DNA of 64,000 nt from an uncultured Lachnospiraceae bacterium (GTDB lineage: Bacteria > Bacillota > Clostridia > Lachnospirales > Lachnospiraceae). Both the position numbers and the translations under genes were made by a program. Below are positions 9,412-17,623 of this stretch, one piece after another (positions within the stretch are counted from its first letter, which is position 1; each line of letters opens with the position of its first letter). The notes below the pieces were generated by a model. That model ran no database searches. It was not told the origin of the DNA and was given only the letters and a program-made list of their open reading frames with translations. The DNA is taken from NCBI GenBank assembly GCA_905209075.1, contig CAJLRL010000008.1:26371-90370 (forward strand), written 5' to 3'.

Positions 9412-10347
9412 TTACATATGTTTTGTTGTCCATGCCAATATATCATTATAAACCTGTTCTTTACCTATTTCATTTAATATCTCATGTCTAAAACCCTTGT
9501 AAAGTTTGCATTCTACATCCTTTTTTCCTGACTTTATGAACATTTCATAAACCTTTCTCACTCCAGAGCCCAGATCACCGACTGGATCATCATCACCTGA
9601 TATTATATACAATGGAATATCGTCCGGAACCTTGTCCACATTTTCCTGCCTGCAGTCATACCTGACAGCTTCAATAAGTCCACGGTATCCGTTCATCGTA
9701 AAAATATAAGCACACATAGGATTTTTACAATTGTTCTCAACTATTTCAGAATCTCGTGTGAGCCAGCTGTTTTTTGAATCCTTTCCAGTCATATCAAACT
9801 TTCTGTATGATCTATTGTAAGTCATATTTGTGATTGTCTGGCTTCTGTAATGTCCACCATGGATTTTTGCTGCAAGCCCTGTGAGAAATAACCCGAATCC
9901 TGTTGTACGTGCCGGCACATATCCGGTTCCGCATATCAGCGCACCTGATAAACCATTTCCATATATAGACAAATACTTGCGGAGCATATATGATCCCATA
10001 CTGTGCCCAAACATAAAATATTGCATATCAGGATTCTCTTTCTGTATTATAGTTCTTAGTGTATGCATATCAGATACAAGCACTCCACTTGGATCATCCT
10101 TTGGAAAATAACCATAATCATTGTCGCTTTTTACGGAATGTCCATGACCTATATGATCATGTCCAACAACCATAAATCCATGCTCTGTCATAAACTCTGC
10201 GAATGGCTCATATCGTTCTATATATTCTATCATTCCGTGTGCGATCTGAAACACAGCTTTATAGCTTCCATTATCCGGCATCCATTTTACAGCATGGATA
10301 TCTGATGTTCCATCCTTTGATTTAAAAGTAAATTCTTCTCTCCTCAT
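9412..10347 (-). CDS. Alpha/beta hydrolase, monoacylglycerol-lipase-like
   Basis: 311 residues, start ATG 10347. The nucleophile elbow is FGHSMGSYM (Ser about residue 116), the acid residue is in ISGDDDPVGD and the catalytic His in YKGFRHEILNE near 290. The N-terminal DIHAVKWMP/HGMIEY layout is that of the Hydrolase_4 (lysophospholipase/monoglyceride lipase) family. There is no signal peptide, so it is a cytoplasmic esterase or lipase of unknown substrate. Confidence 0.88.
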   Translation of the reverse strand: MRREEFTFKSKDGTSDIHAVKWMPDNGSYKAVFQIAHGMIEYIERYEPFAEFMTEHGFMVVGHDHIGHGHSVKSDNDYGYFPKDDPSGVLVSDMHTLRTIIQKENPDMQYFMFGHSMGSYMLRKYLSIYGNGLSGALICGTGYVPARTTGFGLFLTGLAAKIHGGHYRSQTITNMTYNRSYRKFDMTGKDSKNSWLTRDSEIVENNCKNPMCAYIFTMNGYRGLIEAVRYDCRQENVDKVPDDIPLYIISGDDDPVGDLGSGVRKVYEMFIKSGKKDVECKLYKGFRHEILNEIGKEQVYNDILAWTTKHM

Positions 10348-10379
10348 ATGTACCTCTTATCTGCCTCTTATATATTACT

Positions 10380-11318
10380 TTAGTTAATATGGTTATATAT
10401 TGACTCTAGTGCGTCTTTTATCTCAGCCGAACTGTCATTCTGCGTTTCTATTTCTGACCTTATATCATCTATAGTAAGCCTGTTTCTCTCCTCATATTTG
10501 CCAATCTCTTCCTGCGCATTTTTTAATGTGATAAGCTGCTGTTTATAACCTTCAAACATCTCCGGCGAGATCACATCGCATTTTGAAAATTCCTTATTCA
10601 GGTTCATTCCCTGCTTCATAAGCTTTGTTGTGGCAACATTATTTTCTTTAAGAAGTGAAACAAGCTTCGATACCTGTTCCTGAAGTTCATCTATCTGTGC
10701 ATTTGAAGCCTCTACTTCTTTCTTTAGCTGTTCTATCACATCTATATATTCATTTGAAGCTACCCTTACATCCTCTGCCGCATTCACAAAAAGCTTGCCG
10801 TTATCCCCTAAACGTCCTGCCTCTATTGCGGCATTAAGTGCTAAAACACTCATCTGCTTGCTGTATTCTGTCATTTTTTGTGCAAGCATAATATAGTTTC
10901 TGTTATGCTCCTTAAATCTGCCCGGAACTTCTGTAAGGTACTTAGAAGGAGAAGTAAAATGCTTATTGTCTTCAACCAGACTACATGTAGCTTCGTACTG
11001 TTTTGCCACTGCCTCAGAAGCATTATGCAGATTATCGATATTATCTGCCGCCTGTTTTCCAATCTCTTCTATTGATTCTCCTAATTGAGCGATTTCTCTA
11101 AGGCTATCCTGTGAGAATTCAGTTATTTTTCCGGCATTATTATGGATCTGATCCAGCGATGTACTGACTATTTTTCTGGATTCAGATATTTCATGATAAT
11201 CTGCCTCTATTACATCTTTTTTTTCGCCTGCTTTTTGGAAATACTTTTCATTTCTCACAAGCTTTTCTTTCATTTCAGATATTTCTTCCTGAATTATACG
11301 ATTCTTATTACCAAACAC
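10380..11318 (-). CDS. Soluble methyl-accepting-chemotaxis-like protein
   Basis: 312 residues, almost entirely heptad coiled coil, with no membrane helix or recognisable sensor domain. The segment MSVLALNAAIEAGRLGDNG near residue 160 matches the conserved hairpin tip of MCP signalling domains that contacts CheA and CheW, though the tip is degenerate (VRVASNE in place of VRxLAxxS). It may be a cytoplasmic chemoreceptor-like scaffold. No chemotaxis genes are visible nearby. Ends about 30 bases before the hydrolase start, same strand. Confidence 0.7.
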   Translation of the reverse strand: MFGNKNRIIQEEISEMKEKLVRNEKYFQKAGEKKDVIEADYHEISESRKIVSTSLDQIHNNAGKITEFSQDSLREIAQLGESIEEIGKQAADNIDNLHNASEAVAKQYEATCSLVEDNKHFTSPSKYLTEVPGRFKEHNRNYIMLAQKMTEYSKQMSVLALNAAIEAGRLGDNGKLFVNAAEDVRVASNEYIDVIEQLKKEVEASNAQIDELQEQVSKLVSLLKENNVATTKLMKQGMNLNKEFSKCDVISPEMFEGYKQQLITLKNAQEEIGKYEERNRLTIDDIRSEIETQNDSSAEIKDALESIYNHIN

Positions 11319-11343
11319 AAAATCTTCTCCTTATCAGTCTTAT

Positions 11344-11500
11344 GTACTCTCGGAATCTTCTAAATGAAGAATTCTGAGATAGATTTTTGATATACAATGA
11401 CATTTTCGCAGTGCGTACACGGTGTGTACGACGAGAAAATGGAAGCAGTATATCGGAAATATAGCCAGAATTATTCGTTTAAAGAAGATTCCGAGAGTAC
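11344..11500. repeat. 157-bp imperfect palindromic element, MITE-like
   Basis: Terminal arms beginning GTACTCTCGGAATCTTCT (11344-11361) and ending in its exact complement (to 11500) continue as an imperfect inverted repeat through GATATAC/GTATATC and ATTTTC/GAAAAT to a centre GTACAC-GGT-GTGTAC. The whole unit could fold into one long hairpin. It contains no ORF of note and fills the gap between recJ and the MCP-like gene. It could be a miniature inverted-repeat transposable element or a long structured terminator. Confidence 0.6.
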
Positions 11501-11527
11501 ATTCTTTAAAGTGATACGTTTATTCTA

Positions 11528-13288
11528 TCACTTGTAATATAGAATTTCAAACTGTAAGCTGACAGTTTCCCTAAATATATTTATCTTTGGTGAATACACT
11601 ATTGAAAGTACAATATTATTTGTTTTTCCTTCAAATGCATTTTTTACCATACTTTCGCCATAGTTTTCCTGCATGTATTTTATAAATGTTTCTACGTCAC
11701 CGAAATATATTGCCTGATAAACCAGATCCTGACTGCTCTTTAAAGATAGTTTTAATACGTTCCGGTTCTTTCCGAGGATCCACATTCTTGATACCGAAAG
11801 ATTTCTGTCAGCAAACACCGGTTTACTATTATCCTTTCCATACGGCTCCAGTATTGAAAATTCATTTATGAGTTCCATCGTGACATAATCAACCGGCATC
11901 GGAACATCTATCATTATTTTACGCACCAGATCTTCGTCACTTAATCCTGAATTATCATTAATCCTGATCCTGAATTCTTCTACATTTTCTTCTGGCAGTG
12001 AAAGACCTGCTGCCATCGGATGCCCTCCTAATTTGCTAAAAAGATCTTTACATTCACACATTTTTTCGTACATGGAATAACATTCTATTGACCGCCCGGA
12101 TCCTTTTACCCCATCCTCGCCTTTTGTAAGCACAAATACCGGCCGGTTATATTTTTCCCTGATTCTTCCAGCTATTATCCCCGCTATGCTTTCATGCACA
12201 TCCGGCAGATAGATGACCAGGACCTTATCGTCTGAATATCCGTTTTCTTCTATAGTTGATATTGCAAGTTCAAAGCCCTGCCTTGTCATCTCTTTTCTCT
12301 CGTCATTTAATGCTACAAGTCCGCTTGCAATAAGCGCTGCCTCCCCTTCTGATCCACTACATAAAAGCTTAAGTGCACGCCTTGCCGTGTCAAGGCGTCC
12401 TGTTGCATTTATACATGGTCCAAGCACAAAACCAAAATGATATGACTCCACGTTTTCAGGTTCCAATCCGCATTGTAATATAAGTGCTTTCATTCCTATA
12501 TTTTTTGTATGATGTATACGTTTTAGCCCTTCTTTTACAATAATACGGTTTTCACCAGTCAGCGGCATCACATCCCCTACTGTCGCAAAGGCAGCATTTT
12601 CTATAAATTCAAAAGCCTCCTCATTGCTTATTCCGAGTCTTTCATATAAAAGTATTACGACCTTCCATGCTACTGCTGCTCCACACAACTCCTTATATGG
12701 ATAATCACAATCCGCCTGATGTGGATTCACGATCGCATCCGCCCTGCTTTTTATATATATCCTCTCTCCACTTTCTTCGTTATATGGAACCGCATGATGA
12801 TCTGTAACAAGCATAGTCATCCCAAGGTCTTTTGCATGTGCTATCTCATCGATCGCAGCTATCCCATTATCACATGTTATTATAGTGTCTATTTTATCGT
12901 CATATGCCTTATTTATCAGTTCTACATTAAGCCCATATCCATCCTTTATACGATCCGGAATCATGCAGCTTACATCTGCCCCGGCACGTTTTAATGCTTT
13001 TAGCAGAATATATGTAGACATAACACCATCTATATCATAATCCCCGATGATCCGTATCTTTTTTTTCTGTTTTATCTTTTCAGTCAATATATCTATCAGT
13101 TTGTCTGAATCTTTCAAAAGTTTTGGATCATACAGATCGTCAATGCCTCCGTTTATATACATGTTTATATCGTTATCACCGATGACATCACGATTTCTTA
13201 TTATTCTGGCTGTAACCTTATCTATCCCGAATTTTTTTCCTATTTCTATAAAATCAGCCCTCTTGGCCATTACCATCCATTTTTCCAT
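11528..13288 (-). CDS. recJ: Single-stranded-DNA-specific 5'-3' exonuclease RecJ
   Basis: 586 residues from ATG 13288, chosen for GGAAAAGG upstream; an in-frame start at 13360 would lie deep inside truA. The DHH phosphoesterase motifs are present: IIGDYDIDGVMS (metal-binding DxD), TCDNGIAA, VTDHHA, and in the DHHA1 half GSGRSIECYSM and KLGGHPMAAG. RecJ resects DNA ends in recombination and mismatch repair. Its start overlaps the truA end by 35 bases, so they form one operon (sleC-like-truA-recJ before prophage insertion). Confidence 0.9.
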   Translation of the reverse strand: MEKWMVMAKRADFIEIGKKFGIDKVTARIIRNRDVIGDNDINMYINGGIDDLYDPKLLKDSDKLIDILTEKIKQKKKIRIIGDYDIDGVMSTYILLKALKRAGADVSCMIPDRIKDGYGLNVELINKAYDDKIDTIITCDNGIAAIDEIAHAKDLGMTMLVTDHHAVPYNEESGERIYIKSRADAIVNPHQADCDYPYKELCGAAVAWKVVILLYERLGISNEEAFEFIENAAFATVGDVMPLTGENRIIVKEGLKRIHHTKNIGMKALILQCGLEPENVESYHFGFVLGPCINATGRLDTARRALKLLCSGSEGEAALIASGLVALNDERKEMTRQGFELAISTIEENGYSDDKVLVIYLPDVHESIAGIIAGRIREKYNRPVFVLTKGEDGVKGSGRSIECYSMYEKMCECKDLFSKLGGHPMAAGLSLPEENVEEFRIRINDNSGLSDEDLVRKIMIDVPMPVDYVTMELINEFSILEPYGKDNSKPVFADRNLSVSRMWILGKNRNVLKLSLKSSQDLVYQAIYFGDVETFIKYMQENYGESMVKNAFEGKTNNIVLSIVYSPKINIFRETVSLQFEILYYK

Positions 13289-14021
13289 ATTCAACCTTTT
13301 CCAATGTAAGTCCACATGCCGGTGCTGTGTATCCTGCATTTTCTCTATTCTTTGATTCAAGTATTTTTTCTATTGATCCGGGTTGTCTTCTTCCATCACC
13401 GATTTCGATGAGTGTTCCCGTAATTATCCTTATCATGTTTTGGAGAAATCCATCTCCTGTATAAGTGATCACAATATTATCAGACTGCTTTTGTACATCT
13501 ATTGAATAAACAGTCCTCACTGTAGATTTTTTCATTTTTTTATTGCCACAAAACGACTTAAAATCATGCGTACCTTCAAGATGTTTTGCAGCCTCCTGCA
13601 TTTTTGCTGTGTCAAGTTTTCCGTCATATTCATACATATATCTATGCCTGAAGACATCAGGTACTATGCCAGTATGAATTGTGTATACATAGGTTTTTGA
13701 GATGGCATTATACCGGCAATGAAAGCGAGGCTTCACCTCCTCTATGGAAGTTACTGCTATATCAGATGGCAGATGCTTATTAAGCCATGTAAATATTTCT
13801 TCTTTTGTATACTTCTCATCTATGTGAAAATTTGCACACTGTCCCCTCGCATGCACTCCGGCGTCAGTCCTTCCGGAACCTATGACTTCGACCGGTGCAT
13901 TGCAAAGCGTAGACAGTACGTGTTCTATTTTTCCCTGTATTGTATCCTTCGTACTTTTTTGTACCTGCCAGCCCTTGTAACGTGTGCCGTCATATTGTAT
14001 TTTTATCAGATAGTTTTTCAT
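13254..14021 (-). CDS. truA: tRNA pseudouridine(38-40) synthase TruA
   Basis: 255 residues, the usual TruA length. The catalytic Asp is in GSGRTDAGVHARGQ (about residue 54), and the N-terminal YDGTRYKGWQ and C-terminal YTGDGFLQNMIRI motifs are family hallmarks. It isomerises uridines 38-40 in tRNA anticodon stems. It starts 12 bases after the sleC-like stop codon, so phage late transcription running left could read through into truA and recJ. Confidence 0.95.
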   Translation of the reverse strand: MKNYLIKIQYDGTRYKGWQVQKSTKDTIQGKIEHVLSTLCNAPVEVIGSGRTDAGVHARGQCANFHIDEKYTKEEIFTWLNKHLPSDIAVTSIEEVKPRFHCRYNAISKTYVYTIHTGIVPDVFRHRYMYEYDGKLDTAKMQEAAKHLEGTHDFKSFCGNKKMKKSTVRTVYSIDVQKQSDNIVITYTGDGFLQNMIRIITGTLIEIGDGRRQPGSIEKILESKNRENAGYTAPACGLTLEKVEYGKMDGNGQEG

Positions 14022-14033
14022 TTTCTATTCCTT

Positions 14034-14423
14034 TTACATAAGCTCAGCAATCCTTGTGACTGCCACATAAATATTTGATATTTCATACCATGTATTATAA
14101 TCCACAATTCCCGTAACCGGAAGACCAAAAACTGATTGAAATTTTTCAACAGCTTCCCTCGTTTTATTTCCGTATATCCCATCCGGTACGATTGCTGGAA
14201 TTGCCGGATATGATTTTGCTATACGTGCCAGCTGCTGCTGCATCTGGTATACTTTATTTCCGCGTGATCCTACTGTAAGATCATATCCTGGCCACGATGC
14301 CGGAATTCCCGATATGCCCTCCGCTACATTTATATACATATTGCTTCCGTAGAAGTGTCTTAAAATTTCGATAGGACTGTAACCCTGATCTCCAAGATTC
14401 TTGGACCCCCATTGGGTCATCCA
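14034..14423 (-). pseudogene. sleC: 3' part of prophage-split spore cortex-lytic enzyme gene (SleC-like)
   Basis: Encodes the last ~129 residues of a protein whose first part is at 48789-49670. TQWGSKNLGDQGYS followed by EILRHFYG is the end of a SpoIID-like lytic transglycosylase domain; residues after that form a PG_binding_1 domain (GSRGNKVYQMQQQL, PDGIYGNKTREAVEKFQ). The two parts join in frame through the core TGG ATG ACC to give 420 codons, the size of clostridial SleC. SleC-type enzymes degrade cortex peptidoglycan at spore germination. While the prophage is in place this half has no normal start. Confidence 0.85.
14415..14423. other. attL core (left attachment site)
   Basis: GGTCATCCA shared with 48789-48797. 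To the left is host sleC-like sequence; to the right is phage sequence whose TGCGTACT (14433-14440) is the complement of AGTACGCA beside attR. Confidence 0.85.
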
Positions 14424-14482
14424 TTTTGCAAGTGCGTACTGATTAATTTTATGGGTACATTTAAGCTTTTAAGCAGGGTATT

Positions 14483-15418
14483 TTATATCATTTTTCCGCT
14501 CTTTATTTTTACATCATAACTGCCATTGTAACCAAAATCAACCTTTGAATTTCTGACGTACCATATTCCCTGGTCGTTTGATACAAGTCCATTATATTTG
14601 AACGTGATCGTGCCTTTTTCAACATACCACCAGCCCTGATCATTCTGGACTAAACCGGTATGGCCAAAGTCAACCTTTCCATTCTTTACATAGAACCAGC
14701 CGTGTTCATTCTTCTCCAGGCCGGTACGTTTGAAATCTACTTTTCCATTTCTTACATAGAACCAGCCATTTTTGTTTTTTGCAAGGCCTGTATATCCCGT
14801 ATCTACTCTTCCATCATTGTAATAATACCAGTTTCCATCTTTATTCTGAATATCTGATAATCCGTTCAAACTTCCTACCTCCAGTCCTGTTATTCCTTTT
14901 ACTATGGCATTTGCCATTTTCTGTGCATTATATATTCTCTTGTCATCAGCATCATCCACAAAACAACACTCGATTAGCATTGCAGGGGCATTTGCCCTGT
15001 GTAAAAAGTAAAGTCCTGTGGTGTACTTTAATCCTCTGTTTGTGAATCCAAGGCTTGCTATGGCATCAACAGTTCTCTGTGCATAAGGTTTTGCTTTGCT
15101 GTTTGTGCTGTAAAGCCACACTTCTGTGCCGCCGTTTTTTCCGTCTCCGCTATAATCATCCTTTCCAGAATTTAAATGTATTGATACATCAAGATCTACA
15201 TCATGTGAATTGCACTTGGCAACAATCTTTTTAAGAACATCGTTCTGTGATGTTCCATTGTCCACCGTGCAGTCATAGACTGTATGACCAAGATCTCTAA
15301 GTAGTTCGATAACGAGGTCCTTTACTATTCTGTCTTCCCTTGATTCGTCAAGTAATCCTACAGCCCCACAGGCTGTTTTTCCTGCAGGGTTGTGTCCTCC
15401 GTGTACATTGATAATCAT
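14483..15418 (-). CDS. Endolysin: N-acetylmuramoyl-L-alanine amidase (Amidase_3) with cell-wall-binding repeats
   Basis: 311 residues. The N-terminal ~175 residues are a zinc amidase of the Amidase_3 type: INVHGGHN, VSIHLNSG and LIECCFVDD supply the metal-binding His/Glu and catalytic Glu. The C-terminus has five ~20-residue aromatic repeats of the form NGWFYVRNGKVDF, like choline/cell-wall-binding repeats. It cleaves the host wall at lysis. It is the last late gene, adjacent to the holin, with the start codon 1 base after the holin stop. Confidence 0.92.
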   Translation of the reverse strand: MIINVHGGHNPAGKTACGAVGLLDESREDRIVKDLVIELLRDLGHTVYDCTVDNGTSQNDVLKKIVAKCNSHDVDLDVSIHLNSGKDDYSGDGKNGGTEVWLYSTNSKAKPYAQRTVDAIASLGFTNRGLKYTTGLYFLHRANAPAMLIECCFVDDADDKRIYNAQKMANAIVKGITGLEVGSLNGLSDIQNKDGNWYYYNDGRVDTGYTGLAKNKNGWFYVRNGKVDFKRTGLEKNEHGWFYVKNGKVDFGHTGLVQNDQGWWYVEKGTITFKYNGLVSNDQGIWYVRNSKVDFGYNGSYDVKIKSGKMI

Positions 15419-15419
15419 A

Positions 15420-15644
15420 TTAATCCTCGCTTTCTACTTCTGGTAAACCTGCTATTGATGTAAGTATAGATGCAAGACCCGCTACAAGCGTTGTCTGTAC
15501 CATAATAGACCATGCTGTGTCACTAAATGCGCCTATCACAAGCATCGATCCGGCTACCTGTGCCATTGTTTTAATTGCCCTGATTCCGGCCGCCTTAAAC
15601 CATTTCTTTGTATCCACACTTTGTTTTAATACACAATTTTTCAT
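15420..15644 (-). CDS. Phage holin (r1t-type)
   Basis: 74 residues with two hydrophobic segments (about 25-43 and 48-65) and an acidic C-terminus, typical of r1t-type holins that pair with amidase endolysins. The order XhlA-like, holin, endolysin on the minus strand supports the role. Confidence 0.8.
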   Translation of the reverse strand: MKNCVLKQSVDTKKWFKAAGIRAIKTMAQVAGSMLVIGAFSDTAWSIMVQTTLVAGLASILTSIAGLPEVESED

Positions 15645-15661
15645 TTTACTTTCCTCTCTTT

Positions 15662-15976
15662 CTATAAAAATGGGACTATTGAGTTAATAAATGCAAGTGC
15701 CGCTGCTCCTGCAATAGCACTTATAATGGTAGTGAATGCTGTACGAGTCATTGAGTTCCAGTTCTGTGCCGGTTTATCCTCAAGTTCTGCCAGCCTGTCA
15801 CTATGTACTTTTTGAACCTCTACCATATTTTTTACAGACGTAGCCAGATTCTGAACTGAAATAGTAAGATCCTGTATCTGTTGCTGCTGTTTTTCAAGGT
15901 CGTAAATTCTATGATTTGCAACCTTGAGTTTTTCGCTGTGTTCGGCAAGGGTTTTTACAATTTCTTCATTTTCCAT
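15662..15976 (-). CDS. XhlA-like haemolysin/holin accessory protein
   Basis: 104 residues: an N-terminal coiled coil (about 1-70) and a C-terminal membrane helix (about 82-102), the layout of XhlA proteins, which associate with the membrane and help lysis. Start ATG 15976 behind AGGAGAA; first gene of the lysis group after a hairpin. Confidence 0.75.
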   Translation of the reverse strand: MENEEIVKTLAEHSEKLKVANHRIYDLEKQQQQIQDLTISVQNLATSVKNMVEVQKVHSDRLAELEDKPAQNWNSMTRTAFTTIISAIAGAAALAFINSIVPFL

Positions 15977-15994
15977 AGGTTCTCCTTTCTTTTA

Positions 15995-16032
15995 TCAAAA
16001 AGAGCCAGCATCTTTTTATGATGTTGGCTCTT
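15995..16032 (-). terminator. Hairpin between tail and lysis genes
   Basis: Stem AGAGCCAGCATC (16001-16012) with GATGTTGGCTCT (16020-16031), one G-T pair, followed on the minus strand by TTTTTGAT. It could end or attenuate late transcription before the lysis genes. Confidence 0.65.
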
Positions 16033-16050
16033 AGGCTCTGTTATATTCAA

Positions 16051-16896
16051 TTAAGCTGTCCTCTCCCAGATATACACTGTTTTATATGGCGGCATAATGT
16101 TGAATGCGTTTCCTGATCCGGTGTTTCCGATTGTACCACTTACAGTTATATTATGATTATGACCTCCATTGCTTCCCGTATTTCCGCTATATGAAAACGA
16201 ATGGCTATGTGAACCATTTGCTGAAGCATTTCCACTTCCAGTAAACGAATGAGTATGTGATCCTGCACTTGCTGTTCCTGTCCTTGATGCAGTAGTAAGA
16301 GCTATTGCACTAACTGATCCACTTGCATATTTAAACGTTGCATTCGCTGCTCCTGCAGCCCTGTCAAAAGAATGTGAATGGTTTCCGGCACTTGCTGTTG
16401 TTCCGCTGACTGCTACACCATGTGTATGGTTTCCGTTACTTTCAGTCGTTCCAGATATACTTACACCATGGCTATGTGATCCCTGTGTGTCTGAACTTCC
16501 GCTTCCACTAAAACTGTGATTATGACTCGGCAGTTCTGCAGCACTTAATTTATGTGTCTCTGCTCCACCTGTCGTATTTACAGCATGCGATTCACTTGCA
16601 CCCAGAAGCATCTTTCCTTCTATCTGTGTCCATGCAGTTCCACCATAAACATTAATAACCTTTTCTTCTGTATCCAGCGTTGTTGATTGGATAACCATCC
16701 CTATATGTGATCGTATTGTACTGGTTCCCTGATTCTTTATTTCCGTTAGCATATCATTTAATTTTTTCCCCTGCGCTGCTGATAAAGGTGTATTTGTACT
16801 TTCTGATGTAAGATTATTTACGCAGCTATCTTTTACCCATCCTAATATACCTTTCCCCAATCTTGCCAGAACCTGTTCTAAATTTAAATCTGCCAT
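16051..16896 (-). CDS. Tail fibre / collar-type receptor-binding protein with HxH repeats
   Basis: 281 residues. The N-terminal ~75 residues include SAAQGKKLNDML, common in fibre proteins. Residues ~80-125 form a collar-like fold (GTAWTQIEGKMLLGAS). The rest is a Gly/Ser/Thr/His-rich region with seven HxH motifs (HNH, HSH, HTH, HSH, HTH, HSH, HNH), ending in NIMPPYKTVYIWERT, a typical fibre C-terminus. In T4 gp37 HxH pairs bind iron inside the trimeric tip; the same is likely here. Probably a receptor-binding fibre at the tail tip. Confidence 0.8.
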   Translation of the reverse strand: MADLNLEQVLARLGKGILGWVKDSCVNNLTSESTNTPLSAAQGKKLNDMLTEIKNQGTSTIRSHIGMVIQSTTLDTEEKVINVYGGTAWTQIEGKMLLGASESHAVNTTGGAETHKLSAAELPSHNHSFSGSGSSDTQGSHSHGVSISGTTESNGNHTHGVAVSGTTASAGNHSHSFDRAAGAANATFKYASGSVSAIALTTASRTGTASAGSHTHSFTGSGNASANGSHSHSFSYSGNTGSNGGHNHNITVSGTIGNTGSGNAFNIMPPYKTVYIWERTA

Positions 16897-16904
16897 TTTT
16901 CCTC

Positions 16905-17378
16905 CTATGATTTAATACTATCCCAAAGTTCATTGAATTCTGTTTCAGTCATAAACTTTGTATCTAGCATTTCCGTAAGTCTGTCCAAATTCTTTTTATC
17001 CTCTGCACTTTCAAGCCCTGCCGAACTTTGGGTTGCATTGGCAGTTGTGGTTGCATTTTTTCCTGGTTCTCCTTTTTCACCTTTATCCCCTGGAATCCCA
17101 TTCTTTCCTTTACATGATACACAACTTAATAGTTTTATCATTACGGTTGTTTTGTCATTGTCAGACTCAATAACTATCCATTTTCCCATATTGGATGCAC
17201 CATCCATATTCATAAATACATCACCCACTATGGGTGTTCTGTTAAAATCACTCTTTGGCCATGGTGTTGTCTGATCTATTGTTGTATAAGAACTATTAAA
17301 TATACTTTTTACCTGTAATGGTTCCAGACCTTTTTCTCCTTGCGGACCTTTAAAATTTCCTATTTTTATTCGAGCCAT
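16905..17378 (-). CDS. Collagen-like tail protein, cassette B copy 2
   Basis: 157 residues beginning with IGNFKGPQGEKG and containing a second Gly-X-Y stretch (GIPGDKGEKGEPGKN, about residues 93-107). The C-terminus (KFMTETEFNELWDSIKS) resembles that of the gene ending at 19008. Collagen-like stretches in phage tails form trimeric stalks. Lies between cassette A copy 2 and the HxH fibre. Confidence 0.65.
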   Translation of the reverse strand: MARIKIGNFKGPQGEKGLEPLQVKSIFNSSYTTIDQTTPWPKSDFNRTPIVGDVFMNMDGASNMGKWIVIESDNDKTTVMIKLLSCVSCKGKNGIPGDKGEKGEPGKNATTTANATQSSAGLESAEDKKNLDRLTEMLDTKFMTETEFNELWDSIKS

Positions 17379-17390
17379 TTCTTACCTCCA

Positions 17391-17609
17391 TTATTCATCT
17401 GGTGTAATATAATATATATTTCCTTCTCCATCCACCTCAAATGCCGGTGGTGTTGATTCATTTGCATAATAACACCATAGATTCCCCTCTTCATCTCCTG
17501 ATAAATTAAAAAATCCATTTATAGGAACCGCCACTCCGCTTTCGCCACGCTCCCCTTTCTTTCCCTGCTCCCCTTTCTCACCTTTAATATTTCCTAACAT
17601 TACCTTCAA
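17391..17609 (-). CDS. Collagen-like tail protein, cassette A copy 2
   Basis: 72 residues from TTG 17609, chosen because AGGAGGT (17619-17625) lies 9 bases upstream and the resulting MKVMLGNIKGEKG matches the starts of sibling genes. A longer ORF to 17774 would overlap the SGNH gene by 150 bases. After the Gly-X-Y stretch (GEQGKKGERGESG) comes a module GFFNLSGDEEGNLWCYY ending FEVDGEGNIYYITPDE, matching the C-terminus of the gene at 19313-19747. Confidence 0.65.
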   Translation of the reverse strand: MKVMLGNIKGEKGEQGKKGERGESGVAVPINGFFNLSGDEEGNLWCYYANESTPPAFEVDGEGNIYYITPDE

Positions 17610-17623
17610 ATCGCCAACACCTC

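Noticed and set aside
14415..14500. tRNA gene as attachment site
   Set aside because: No cloverleaf; the site is inside the sleC-like coding sequence.
16150..16520. CRISPR-like repeats
   Set aside because: Periodicity comes from coding Gly/Ser/His repeats in the fibre gene, and no constant repeat or spacer structure exists.
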